A stretch of DNA of 64,000 bases, taken from positions 372,001 through 436,000 of the forward strand of contig JANVFP010000005.1 in assembly GCA_027919835.1 (NCBI GenBank). The letters are read 5' to 3'. Position 1 is the first letter of the stretch. Every line of letters begins with the position of its first letter. This document shows positions 1-10,764 of the stretch, in pieces. The position numbers and the translations under genes were made by a program. Below the pieces are notes generated by a model. That model had not been told where the DNA came from. It saw nothing but the letters and a program-made list of their open reading frames with translations, and did no database searches. This DNA comes from Lentinula raphanica. Taxonomy: Eukaryota; Basidiomycota; Agaricomycetes; Agaricales; Omphalotaceae.

Positions 1-2752
1 ATCTTTGGCTGACACAAGAAAGACAAGAGCATGCCCGAATGGTTCCGAAGACCTCTGAGCATACTCCTCCAAAACTAGAGCTGCATTAGATCCAGCGGCT
101 CCGAAGTTGTTGAGAAAAGCCGCTCTGCACGAGCCTGGATGCGAGGGTTTCCAAACAGTCGCGCGACGAGGAATGACAGTACTGTCGTTCTCTAGTGGTT
201 CCACTGAGGGATTGAGGGTTACGAAGGAGGCTTGGGAAGGGATCGTACGATGCTTGAACATTAGGAGTAGCTTCGCTAACCCTGCGGCTCCTGAAGCAGC
301 CTCAAGGTGACCAATGTTCCCCTTCACGCTTGTAACGTAGAGCGGGTTCTGTGGAGTACGGCCGGCAGCGAAGACTTGACGGATGCTAGCCAGCTCATTG
401 ACGTCTCCCGCCTGGGTGCCCGTTCCGTGTGCCTCGACGACATTGACCTGAGAAGGACGGATGGCGGCATTACGAAGTACGCGTTCGAAGAGGGCTACTT
501 GAGTGGGAGCGTGAGGATGAGTGATAGAGTGAGCTAAACCACTCTGATTAAGCTCGATCCCTCGTATCACGCCATAGATGTTATCATTCTCAGCAATAGC
601 ATCGGAGAGCCGTTTGAGTACAAAAAGGCCACAGCCCTCTCCTCTAGAATATCCATCGGCGGCGGCATCGAAAGCTTTGGATTGACCGGTCGGACTGAGG
701 AAGTGCCCGCGATCTAAGCCCACGAACATCTGTCGAGATGTTAGCGGATTTTCTCCTTCTGCGAGTGGGACAGTTCAAGACTCACATCGGGGCTTGTGAT
801 GACATTAACACCACCGACTAATGCCGATCTACAATCTCCGTTCATGAGAGCACGGGCACCTTGATAGATGGCGGAAAGTGAGGAGGAGCATGCCGTGTCG
901 ACCACCATGGAAGGTCCACTCCACCCCATTGCATAAGATATACGACCACTCAAATAGGAAGAAAGGGTTCCTAATGTAGCATATATCAGATACCGTCACT
1001 AGATCCATGCAGAAGCTCACCTGTGCTATAATATACGTCAATATCACCTCGAAGATTTTGCACATAGTCGTTGGTAGATGCACCGATATAACAGCCAAAC
1101 GTGCTAGGCTCGAAGGACGAAGTCGTGCCCGGAACATATCCAGAATCCTCCAGTGCTTCGTATGCGGTGTGAAGAAGGATCCTTTGCTGAGGGTCCATGC
1201 TTTTTGCTTCTCTAGGACTGATCTTGAAAAAGCGATTGTCAAATTCGTCCGCTCCCTCTATGAAGTTGCCTGTTCTTGCTTTCATTTGACGATTGGTGCC
1301 CTCGTAGTTTTCAATGCTGAAACGATGGCTAGGAATCTATCGCGAACAAAAAGCTTACACTCAGCGCGCGAAACGTAACGATCGAAACGTCATACCTCTG
1401 AAATAGTGTTGATTCTGTTCTGGATAACCTCCCAGAGCTTACTGACGTTGACTGCACCAGGCATGTTCACAGCCATTCCGACGATAGCAATCGGCTCTTG
1501 CGTGGGGTTCTCGACAAACTGATCTTGAGTCTCGGCGCATACGTCGCGGAGCTGTATGTTTGCTGAACGACAGGATTTCTCGATAGTCCGTGCTACACCA
1601 AGGCCCGGTCCGAAGTTGAGCAGTAGCACATCTGTCGCAGGTAAACATTGGGAGACTTGTGTCGTAACAAGGTCCCACCGGACGGGCTCGACGATCAACA
1701 TATCTACCACTCGTTGGACCAGCGAGCAGCCGAACGGGATAGATGAATCCAATAACGCAGCATCTGAAGTCGAACGCACAGGAACGCGCAAATGATGCAA
1801 CTCCGGAAAGCGAATATTCCGGTCTACGACGTCAGAAAGGATCTGGTCGCGGGCCTTTCGCAAATGGACCGGTGAATGATAGAGAGTATCGACAGTCGTT
1901 TGATGGACGACTACAGACGGAAAGGTACGGCAAACACTTCCAGTAAAGTCGGCAAGAACTGGAGGAGGGCCCGAGACCGTCACACAACAGTCATCCATAA
2001 CCGCAGTTATGTAAAGATGGGACGGATCGGTCTCTGAATCATTGCCTAACTGCTTCAAGAAATGAAAGCCACATGAGCACACGTGGAACTGATCCAGAAA
2101 CTGAACCTACAGTGTTGAAGTTTGAGATTGCTTCTTGAGCTACTTCTGCAGATATTCCGAGGAAGACTACGCTCCAGGGAAGGTTTGAGTCTGCGTAGGG
2201 GGTTGCGAAACGATAGAGCTGACATCTTGTGCCGATCCAAAAGGCCAATCGGTAAGCCTCCAAGGCAAACGACAGAAAAGATTTGACAGAATCCGATGAT
2301 GCGACTGCACAGGCCGAGAGAATCCCAGAGGAGAATCCGAGAATACCAACTCGGGACATCGATTGTCCACCAATCAAGTCGGCAAACGGTCTGAGAGATC
2401 CGTTCTCAGCGCCAAAGCGTTCAACAAAGGAGAGATATTGAAGCAGCTGCATCAGGATGAGCGTCGAGCTCGACATTACCGCATTATGGGGGAAACGCGA
2501 CAACCACATGGTAAGAAGCGTCTCCCGGGACCTAAAATCGTGTGGATCGACGCCAATCTGAGCGAGTTCTAGGGGTGAAAGGCTGTCTAGTTCATCTAGG
2601 AATGCTTCGTGACAGACTGTGAGAAGCGTCGCACATAACCCATGCTGAGATCTTCTGACGATGGAATTGATGTATGAGGAGATTGTGGACTGCGTGGAGC
2701 CTTGACCGGCGAAGATAGGGACGAGCAATTGCGGTCGGGTCGAAGGACTCAT
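1..2752 (-). CDS. Non-reducing polyketide synthase, N-terminal part (SAT-KS), cut by window edge
   Basis: Builds an aromatic polyketide from acyl/malonyl units. From the start Met at 2752 the protein opens with a starter-unit ACP transacylase (SAT) domain (FAGQGST near residue 15, GFSSG near 139-143), then a ketosynthase. The KS starts around [14 protein letters not shown] and carries all three catalytic residues: Cys in DTACSSS (codon near 890), His in VEAHGTGT and His in [12 protein letters not shown] further toward position 1. Reading frame is kept by short introns at 2050-2110, 1337-1395, 971-1020 and 730-785 (50-61 nt, all GT-AG on the minus strand). The gene runs off position 1, so AT, product template, ACP and any release domain are not visible. 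SAT-KS order is typical of fungal NR-PKSs such as orsellinic acid synthases; the product cannot be named. The expected SAT Cys (GxCxG) is Ser here. Confidence 0.93.
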
Positions 2753-4539
2753 ATCTGCAAAAAGGGAATGAAAGTAGAGGAAAAGAATACGGGACGGCTT
2801 TATAGACGGGGAAAGAGAGTAGCCCAGAAAAGTACCTCGCGAAAGAGGACTAGCGGTTGTTCTTCAGGGGAGATTCGATTGCTAAGCAGTAAGCACGGAT
2901 GGAGTAAGGTGTGCTGAGGTACGAAAGGAGAGACCAAAGCCGCCAGGCTGATGGAAGATTCAAGAAACGAGAGTCGAGCTTCAAACATTCAATGTTGAGC
3001 TTCTGAAAGATCGTGAAACCGACGTGCTTTCACTCCCAACAGATCATTCGGAGAAAGCAGCTTCTCAGACCCAGCGAGAACTTGAAGTAAGTTCTGGAAT
3101 CAGGAGTTGGAACCACTCTCGCTGAATCCTCCAGTGCTTCGCTTCTTGCTTTTCAAAGGCCTTTTTTCTCCGTTCTTGAATTGCGTAATACTGAGAAACA
3201 GAGTTAGCAAGTAGCTGAGGCTTTTGAAGCATATCACACAGACCTAGATTAGCAGTTTTCCGAAAGGTAAAGCTCGGAGAATGAGAGGAAGGACCCGAGG
3301 AGGAGATAGTCATCCCAAAAGGTCTAAGTATTAGTTACAAACAATTGGCTTCGGATCGCCGACCCAGCTTGACCGTGACCGTGAATGACGCGTTAGCGCC
3401 CGACCAGCGCTTCATCTATTCTCCCTTTCTCAGGCTTTTTTCGATGTGATGCTCTACTCACTGGCACTTTTTGTCTTCTTCTCAGTATATCTACCTATAT
3501 CTACTCAAGGCTCAAGCGGACCAGTATCTCAATATCTTAGCTTCCAATCTGACTCGAAATTTTACTTGGACAGGGACTTTTCGGCTCAAGACTTCCCGAA
3601 CCTCAATCCTTAGTCTTCCTCATTACGAAGTTTTTTGCGAAACCCCTCAGGCTTCGGCATCTTCAATGCCCTCATCAGCCTTCAGGCCCTTCACCTCAAT
3701 GCCATGGCGCAAGGCTATGTAGTGGATGACCATCGCAAACGTGAAGACAGCATGATCAGGGTAAATGGGTAATCATATAATTCTTCGACTTATATGTTAC
3801 TGTAGAATCCGCACCACCCAACAACTGGTGCATTCGACAAACCCAAAGGCTATTAGCTGAGGAATCGTGGCAACTTCAATGTTTCAGTACTGCTTCAGGA
3901 ATCGCCAGATGGTATGGTTCGGCGCTGTTGGCTCATGCCGCCTGTTCTCGTTGCAATTCCCTGTCCGTCGTTGCCCTGGGACATGTGTCCGCCTCGGAAG
4001 AGTGGAGTCAGATGACTAGGACTTCCCGAAGAACCCTGCAGGACCTTGCAGGACCCCCGTCGGAAGGTTGGTATCTATGTTCAATTGCGATGAATGGTCA
4101 CATTCAACCGTCCGTCGGAGACCTTGAACCACCATCACCAAACTACGCATGTACATTGTACAACGATCCAAAAACAACACGCAGAGATAGGCAGAGATAC
4201 TGTAAGTAAGAAGGGTGCGATAATCGATTTCTCTTGCTAGTCGTCTTGTTGTTCCTGTCGCTGTCGTTGTACCACAACAAGAAATGAACTTTGATATGAA
4301 CTCCTGGACAGTGGAGGGACAGAGACTAGAGTGCTATCGTTAATATTCCGAAATCCAGTCGAACTCCGAATGCGCTGCTTTCGAATGATTCAATGTCTTT
4401 TCAAATTTATTTTTACGGATGAAATTGCGTCATGAAACAGCATCAAACGGAGGGATTAAGGGAAGTCTTATAAGGCGACGAGAACACGACTTTCCCGCAC
4501 AAATCTCTCTCCTATACTCCCGCGTTTTCTTTCACATTA
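2753..4539. other. Intergenic region between the PKS and the P450; one doubtful short ORF
   Basis: No recognisable gene. A minus-strand ORF at 3065-3313 (82 codons) has a charged, helix-like C-terminal half (RRKKAFEKQEAKHWRIQREW), but an intron-like stretch (GT...GCTAAC...CAG) lies inside it and splicing it would break the frame, so I do not call a gene. The PKS promoter and the P450 promoter (start at 4540) must both lie in this interval. Confidence 0.5.
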
Positions 4540-6880
4540 ATGCCCACTTACACCCAGCTCATTGGTGCTGTCGCAGTCGCACTAGTCGGACACTCTGTTT
4601 TTCTGTTCGTCAAATCACGCTTTCTCTCTCCTATTCGAAATCTCCCTGGACCACGAGGATCCTCTTGGATTTATGGAAGCTTGAAGGAAATCGCTGAACA
4701 GGTATGCGACCAGTGTCTCCCTGTTTTGTTCGATGACACTAAGGCCCCTATTCACGACTCACAGGATGAAGCCGTTACCCATGAACAGTGGGTCACCAAG
4801 TATGGTCGAACTTACAAATACTCGGCTTTCCTTCAGGTAACGCAAGCCTTTCGCAAACATATCTTACTGTGTCCATTCCTGATTCTCTTCAAGAAAAACA
4901 TCATCTTCACGTTAGACCACAAGGCCTTGAATCATGTTCTTATGCATCATTACGTCTGGGAAAAGCACGACGCTAGTCGATTTCACTTCACTCGCATCGT
5001 AGGCCCCGGTCTCCTTGTCGCAGAAGGCGACCACCACAAACTACAACGCAGAGTCATGGTACGTCTATCACAAAGTGGCAACACCGACTCTATCCCATAA
5101 TGCAACACTCATTCCTTGTTCAAAGAACCCTGCCTTTGGCCCAGCCCAAGTTCGCGATTTGACCGAAACCTTCATCGATAAATCTATGGAGGTTCGTCCT
5201 TCGTCTCCCTTTACAACATCCATTGACCATAACCTCCTTCCTGTCGATCTAGCTAAAAGACGTCTGGGTATCCAAGATTGAGACCGCTGGTGGAACGGCA
5301 AAGATCAACGTCCTGGACTGGATAAGCAAGATGACTTTGGATGTCATTGGACGTGCAGGTGAGATTGAAGTTTGACTGACAGATTATGTCCAGACCCTCA
5401 AAGTGTGTCTGCCTTTCAGGCTTTAACTACGAGTTTGATACCCTGAAGGAGAACGGCGAATCAAACAAATTAGCGCACGCTTTTGCGGCCATCTTCAGCG
5501 ATCTCGATATGGAAAAAGCCAAATTTCAGCCTTGGACCGTTTTACAAACTCTGTTTCCCGTTCTGCGAATCTTTGTATACCCATCTTCTTCGCTCTCGGA
5601 GAACTTCGTTACTAACTATTCACTCGTTATAGCCCCCTATGAAGATCCCTGGATTGGATGATGCACAAGAGACTATGGACAAGATCGGCAAAGAATTGCT
5701 TCACGAAAGCAAAGTGGCATTGGAAGCTTCGGGGGACGATATCAACAACTTAAAGTCGAAAGATCTATTGACTTTACTAGTCAAATCCAACATGAGCGGA
5801 GAGCCGAGTCAGAGAATGAGCGACAAGGACGTTTTGGCTCGTGAGTTACTTGAAATGTGTCCATCCGACTTGCTATACCAACAGTTTTCACAGAAATTCC
5901 GACCTTCTTCGTTGCAGGACACGAAACGACCAGGTAAGAAACTCTCGCAAGCCTATGGACATTAGCTCATCTGCGCATATCTTTAAACAACCAACTTTAG
6001 CACAGGTATGTTCGGAATGTCATATCCCTCACACACACAAGTCACTTACGATGAGCAGGAACTACGTGGGCCCTCTTCGCGCTCGTGAAACACCTGGACG
6101 TTCAGCGCAAACTACGGGAGGAACTCTTAACCCTGGCAACAGATAACCCCACCATGGACCAGCTCAACTCTTTGCACTACCTGGATCTGGTTGTCAAAGA
6201 ATCGCTTCGGCTGTACGCGCCTGTTCCATATGTCCTACGAGTCGCTTCCCAAGATGACGTGATCCCCTTGTCCGAGCCTCTGAAGGACAAGAATGGAGTC
6301 GAACATCATTCCATCTCGTGGGTCCCCCAACCTCGATTGCAGAAACTCACTCTAATGTTATGTATGCTTCCTTCGTGGCTGCAGTGTCTCTAAGGGACAA
6401 ACGGTGATGGTTCCTATCCTTGCCTTGAACCGGGATAAAGCTACGTGGGGTGAAGATGCCATGGAGTTCAGGTAAAGTTTACTCGCATGCCCTAGTACCC
6501 AGTGTTAGTTGCCGACACCACTTTTCTTATAGACCGGAGCGTTGGGAGAAGGTTCCCGAGGCAGCAAGCACCGTGCCCGGTGTCTGGAGCCATATGTTGA
6601 CGTTCTTGGGGGCCCAAGAGCTTGCATAGGCTATCGGCTGTCCCTAATCGAGTGCGTTACCTGACTGACTTCTATGCATTGCTTGGCCTGAACAAATGTT
6701 TCTGTGTGCAGGATGAAAGCTCTGCTCTTCGTCCTCGTAAGAGACTTTGAGTTTGAGCTAGGTGTTCCAAGCGAGGAAATCATCAAGAAGACGATGATTG
6801 TGCAACGACCGAGGGTCAAAAGTGAGCCCGAAGGTGGAACTCAATTGCCCTTGCTAGTCAGGTTATGTCAGAAGGAGTGA
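4540..6880 (+). CDS. Cytochrome P450 monooxygenase
   Basis: Membrane-bound heme-thiolate monooxygenase, probably in the ER. An N-terminal hydrophobic anchor is followed by the proline-rich hinge LPGPRG. Further on are [17 protein letters not shown] (N-terminal P450 region), the I-helix [20 protein letters not shown], the K-helix ESLR (ExxR), the PERW segment, and the heme loop [10 protein letters not shown] (FxxGxRxCxG, Cys ligand) near 6600-6640. Stop is TGA at 6878-6880. At least ten short introns are needed. The I-helix spans three exons, the middle one only 5 nt (6001-6005). All hallmark motifs are intact, so it should be active; the substrate is unknown. It lies 1.8 kb from the PKS start on the opposite strand, which makes a pathway link possible but unproven. 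Confidence 0.92.
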
Positions 6881-7028
6881 AACGTTCAACTCGTCCGTGG
6901 CGAGTATGATATACATAGTGTACAATGGACTCTTCTTCAGCTTACACGTGTGTAATTTTCCAGCTTGAAGCTCGCGTTGTGATGCTTAATGATCAGTAAT
7001 GATGATATTGCATAAAAGATTCTCGACG

Positions 7029-9082
7029 TTACACTGATTTCAGCGCTATCCTATCCAATGTCCGTAAGGTATCTTCCCTAGATAGTTTCTGAACGGTAGC
7101 TGCAACAAATCCCTTGCTTCCTCCCACAGTGGTTGCATGAACAACGAGACGGGCGATAACCTCACCCTGTTGTTCGAATTAGTTAATGGCTTGACTTTCA
7201 CAGATGAAGGAGAACTCACCAATTCCACTAGTATAGCTACCACGATCAGCCTACACCGAAACGAAACATCTTTAGTTCAAAAATTGAATGTCATGGAATG
7301 AGGAATACCATATAACAATCCACTAATCCCGAAAGAAAGATGATCAGTCTATGACGAGAGAACTGAGAATGAGGGATATGACCCACCGTAATACGTTCCA
7401 TAGCCGAATTATTGAGATGATCGTGAATTGCCTCGAGCTGAGCGTGTTATCGATTGGTGAACACCCATCGAGAATTCAAAGCCTAACACTCACAAAATCA
7501 CTCGCCATACCCAACTTCTCATTCAAAACCTGCACTCTTCCACTTATCTCCATGTATTCTCTCACCGCGTCGTACAACTCCTTCAAACTCGCTTCGCTCC
7601 AGAATAATTCGGGAACATCGAGCACGTTTGAAACGAGGTTGACATCTCTACGGAGAGTGAAGAGACGACCGGTGAGTTTCAACGCTTCGCGACGTTTGAG
7701 CTGTAATGCGCCTTTGTCGGCTAGCTGTTGTGGTATGGCGAGGGTTTGAGGAGAGGCAAGCACCCGTTGAGCATTTGTTTCGAAGTGCGCCAGAAGTGTT
7801 GATTGGGCGAGAGCATGGGCAATGGAGAGTTTGAGAAGATGAGATTGGGATTTGAGCGCTATAAACGGTCATGTATGGATAGGAGCAACGAATAACGAAC
7901 GCGATACCCACTGAAGAAATCATTGTAGATGCGAGGGTATGCAATATGAGGATCATGCTAAACGAGAAGACCGATGAGTATAGACCGTGCAGTCCCGAGA
8001 AGTTGAAATGATACCGCGAAATGACACTCTTCAATCTCCCAACGTTCCTCGCTTATCTTTCTCCGTAGTATTCCAGCGTGTTCAATGTCTTCCAAAATAC
8101 TTTTCTCCTCTCCTTCCGTCAAACCAAAACATACTATGACGCCATATTCAAAGAAGATAACTTCGGCATTTTCTTGTGAAGGGATTTGCTCCCGTTCTAC
8201 GCGTTGCGGTGGTGGATCTCTTGGTAGCCGAATGGTTTCTGGGGATGAAGATATATACGATGTTGGACTGAGTGGCGTCTCTTCAGACGCTATAGAGGTG
8301 GGAGTACGTTGGGCGAGGGCCTGTCGTGTTTCTGTGGGAGAAGACGATGTCATATAACCATCTTCATTCGGAAGTGATTCTGCCTCATGGGGAAAGTAAG
8401 AGCCTTGATAACCCATCTCCTCTGCTTCTGAGAGCCGAGCAAGTATAGATTTTCCGTCGCCACTTTGCACAGGAGCGGAGGAGCGGATATTAGAGTCTGG
8501 ACCATAACCTGGCAGGAGTGGAAGATGATACATCTGGAGTGGAAGTACATAGTCACTATATGAGCCGACCAGAGATGAAGTAGGTTCCATACGCACGGCA
8601 TATAACGCTTCGTCGAATACTCTGGGTGCAACATTATGTTCTCTCTTCAGGAATGAAGCCAAGAGCTTCATCTTGAGCGACTCCGCTATACAGTAGGCCG
8701 TGATCCGTTTGATTCCGGCTCGCTTTCTCTGCTCTTTACTCATCCTCTCTGCTTCGCTCTTATGGTCCCGCATACGAACTCCTGCATCTGTTTCATAACC
8801 AAGAACGTCATCATCATCCTCACCAGGCATAGGTTTTGTTTGAGGCGCAGACGGAAGGACGACGAGTTTCTGTGATGTCTTCGAGGTTCTCTGCGTCTTT
8901 GCTCCTGTTGTTGATAGGCCTGAGATAGAAGCCCGACGTGCCATTGTAGGTCCAAAAGGTGGACCACCTGGAGGAACATTGAGGGAAGATATTCGACCCT
9001 TTTGTCTTCGTGAACGTTTGGGACCAGGTATTTGCGATGCTGAGGGAAGACGAACAGTGGTCTCTGGTCTAGGTCTTGACAT
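7029..9082 (-). CDS. RMD1/RMD8-type protein (DUF155/YagE family)
   Basis: Member of the DUF155 family that includes yeast Rmd1/Rmd8 (required for meiotic division) and human mitochondrial RMND1; the biochemical role is poorly defined. I start at 9082 (MSRPRPETTVRL) because upstream in-frame sequence looks untranslated. A low-complexity basic N-terminal half with an acidic DDDD stretch is followed by the family core: ITAYCIAESLKMKLLASFLK, EVIFFEYGVIVCFGLTEGEE, then after introns HFAHDPHIAYPRIYNDFF, the helical region RREALKLTGRLFTLRRDVNL and SEASLKELYDAVREYMEI. The C-terminal hydrophobic segment VVAILVEL followed by GEVIARLVVHATT suggests membrane anchoring. Stop TAA at 7029-7031. The 5' end faces the mutase-family gene at 9280, about 200 bp away, so the two probably share a divergent promoter. 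Confidence 0.85.
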
Positions 9083-9279
9083 GACGCGTAGATTACAGTA
9101 GTTGGATGCAAGAGAACAAGGTGAACGAACGTGTAACGTTAAGCGCTGGTGGGAGCTTATACCGGATGGGCGGAACAAAATGCCGATATACCGATGGCAC
9201 GGACCAAGTTCCGATATAAATTCCACCGCCATGTTCACGACTCGAGTCATCCTGACTTCAGTTCTCCTTCTTCTCCAGC

Positions 9280-10438
9280 ATGACTGTCGCAGTAACCTTC
9301 GTGAGTGGATTGGGACCCTTTCAACGTGTTCTCCAGAGGAAATCTCAACATTTCAACTCAAATGCAGGTAAGGCATGGCGAATCCGAAGACAATCTGGTG
9401 AGCAGACGCGTCGCTTCCTGCCTAGGTCTATAACAGTTCACCTGTGTCATTAGAAATCAATATGGGCTGGTTGGAAAGATGCTCCATTATCTGACCTTGG
9501 TAAGTTATTTTCGATGTGTCGATTCAATCGCTCTTTGTTCTTAACGAACTCTCCAGGTAGAAAGGTATAGTAGTTACTTGCTACTGACATCGTCTGTACA
9601 CGATATTCAAAGTCTACAGCAAGCAGCTGCAGCAGGAGAACATTTCTCAACGACGAAATTCCATGCTATCTATGCATCTCCTCTTCTACGAGCCAACGCT
9701 ACCGCTCAAGCCATCCACGGCCGTCAACAAGAACCTTTCCCTTCATTCATCGTGACTCCGCACATCCGTGAACAGCACTTTGGTGTAGCCGAGGGCAGTC
9801 CTTGGACATACACCCCTCCAGAAGATAAGACCCTAGACGAACTATTCGCAGACGGAATCTATCCTGTCCTCTACGACCGAGACGAGAAATTTCCTTCTGG
9901 AGAAAGTCTTAATGACCTCGCTTCTAGAGCTGATAGAGCGATCATGGAATGTGTTATCCCTCACCTCAAATCTGAAGGAGATTTCCACATTGCATTGGTC
10001 AGCCACGGACTGTGCATCAGCGAATTGGTTGCAGCCTTGTTACGTCTGGATCCAGATTCTCGGCGCGATGTATCATACAAAGGTTTACTCAATACGGCTT
10101 GGACTCGTGTCTCAGTATCAGTCAAAGTACGTGCCCTTGTTGCTTTGGGATCAAAAGGTCATTTATGGTTGTGTTCGTTCAGGACCCTGCGTCTGATCTC
10201 GAAGAAGGAGTACCTGCCCTCAACGTTCAGGTAACCCATGTGAACGAGGCAGGCCATCTCGACAGCCTTCAGGTGGTGAGTAGTGTTGATCCGCTACTTT
10301 CAGATATCTCTGAGTAATTTCTCATCTTTTTTCAAGCCTCCCACCTCGAACGGAACGGAGAATACAGAAGCAAGAAAATTCTTTGCCGGCGCTGAAGTAG
10401 CAGAAGCCACCCAAACCGACGAAAAGCAGAAGCTGTAG
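9280..10438 (+). CDS. Histidine phosphatase / phosphoglycerate mutase family protein
   Basis: Uses a phospho-histidine intermediate to hydrolyse or transfer phosphate; the substrate is not predictable. Start ATG 9280 gives MTVAVTF, then intron 9301-9367, then VRHGESEDNL with the RHG phospho-acceptor His. Next exons give KSIWAGWKDAPLSDLG and, after an 8-nt microexon (9557-9564), RKQAAAAGEHF, the normal 'LG.KQA' pattern of the family. The core continues with YASPLLRANATAQAI, the acid EQHFGVAEG, FPSGESLNDLASRADRAI and the second catalytic His in IALVSHG. Two more introns separate an Asp/Glu-rich tail ending at TAG 10436-10438. All catalytic residues are present. Confidence 0.9.
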
Positions 10439-10764
10439 AACGATTCATACTGAAGTCATGCAGATTCGTATATGCATACAGACAGGCCTTAGACATCATT
10501 TTCACTATGCGTGGTAGAACACTAGCTCAAGCCTCAGGGTACGGTTTACAACGTTCAATTTTGGTCGTGTTTTCTTCCTCCCCAGCCTCAAGGTTCTCTT
10601 CGTTGAACTCAGGGCTGATGCCAACTGTTCCCTTGGGCAATCAGGAAATCTCAACTTGAGAGGTGGAGAATGCATACATCGATCAAAATCCCGATTCGCT
10701 GCTTGCATCGCCCCGGACCAACCTCTCGCTTTTCCGTATCCCGATGTTACATTCAATATTAATT
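10439..10764. other. Short convergent intergenic spacer
   Basis: Space between the 3' ends of the mutase-family gene and UGT-1, which converge here. It should hold both 3' UTRs and polyadenylation signals. I see no open frame with recognisable content. Confidence 0.6.

Noticed and set aside
829..1242. 137-codon minus ORF over the PKS ketosynthase
   Set aside because: Out-of-frame shadow of the KS coding exons, which carry the catalytic motifs in another frame.
9083..9250. N-terminal extension of the DUF155 gene to 9250
   Set aside because: It would reach into the region facing the mutase-family start (9280) and shows no conserved sequence; the Met at 9082 is preferred.
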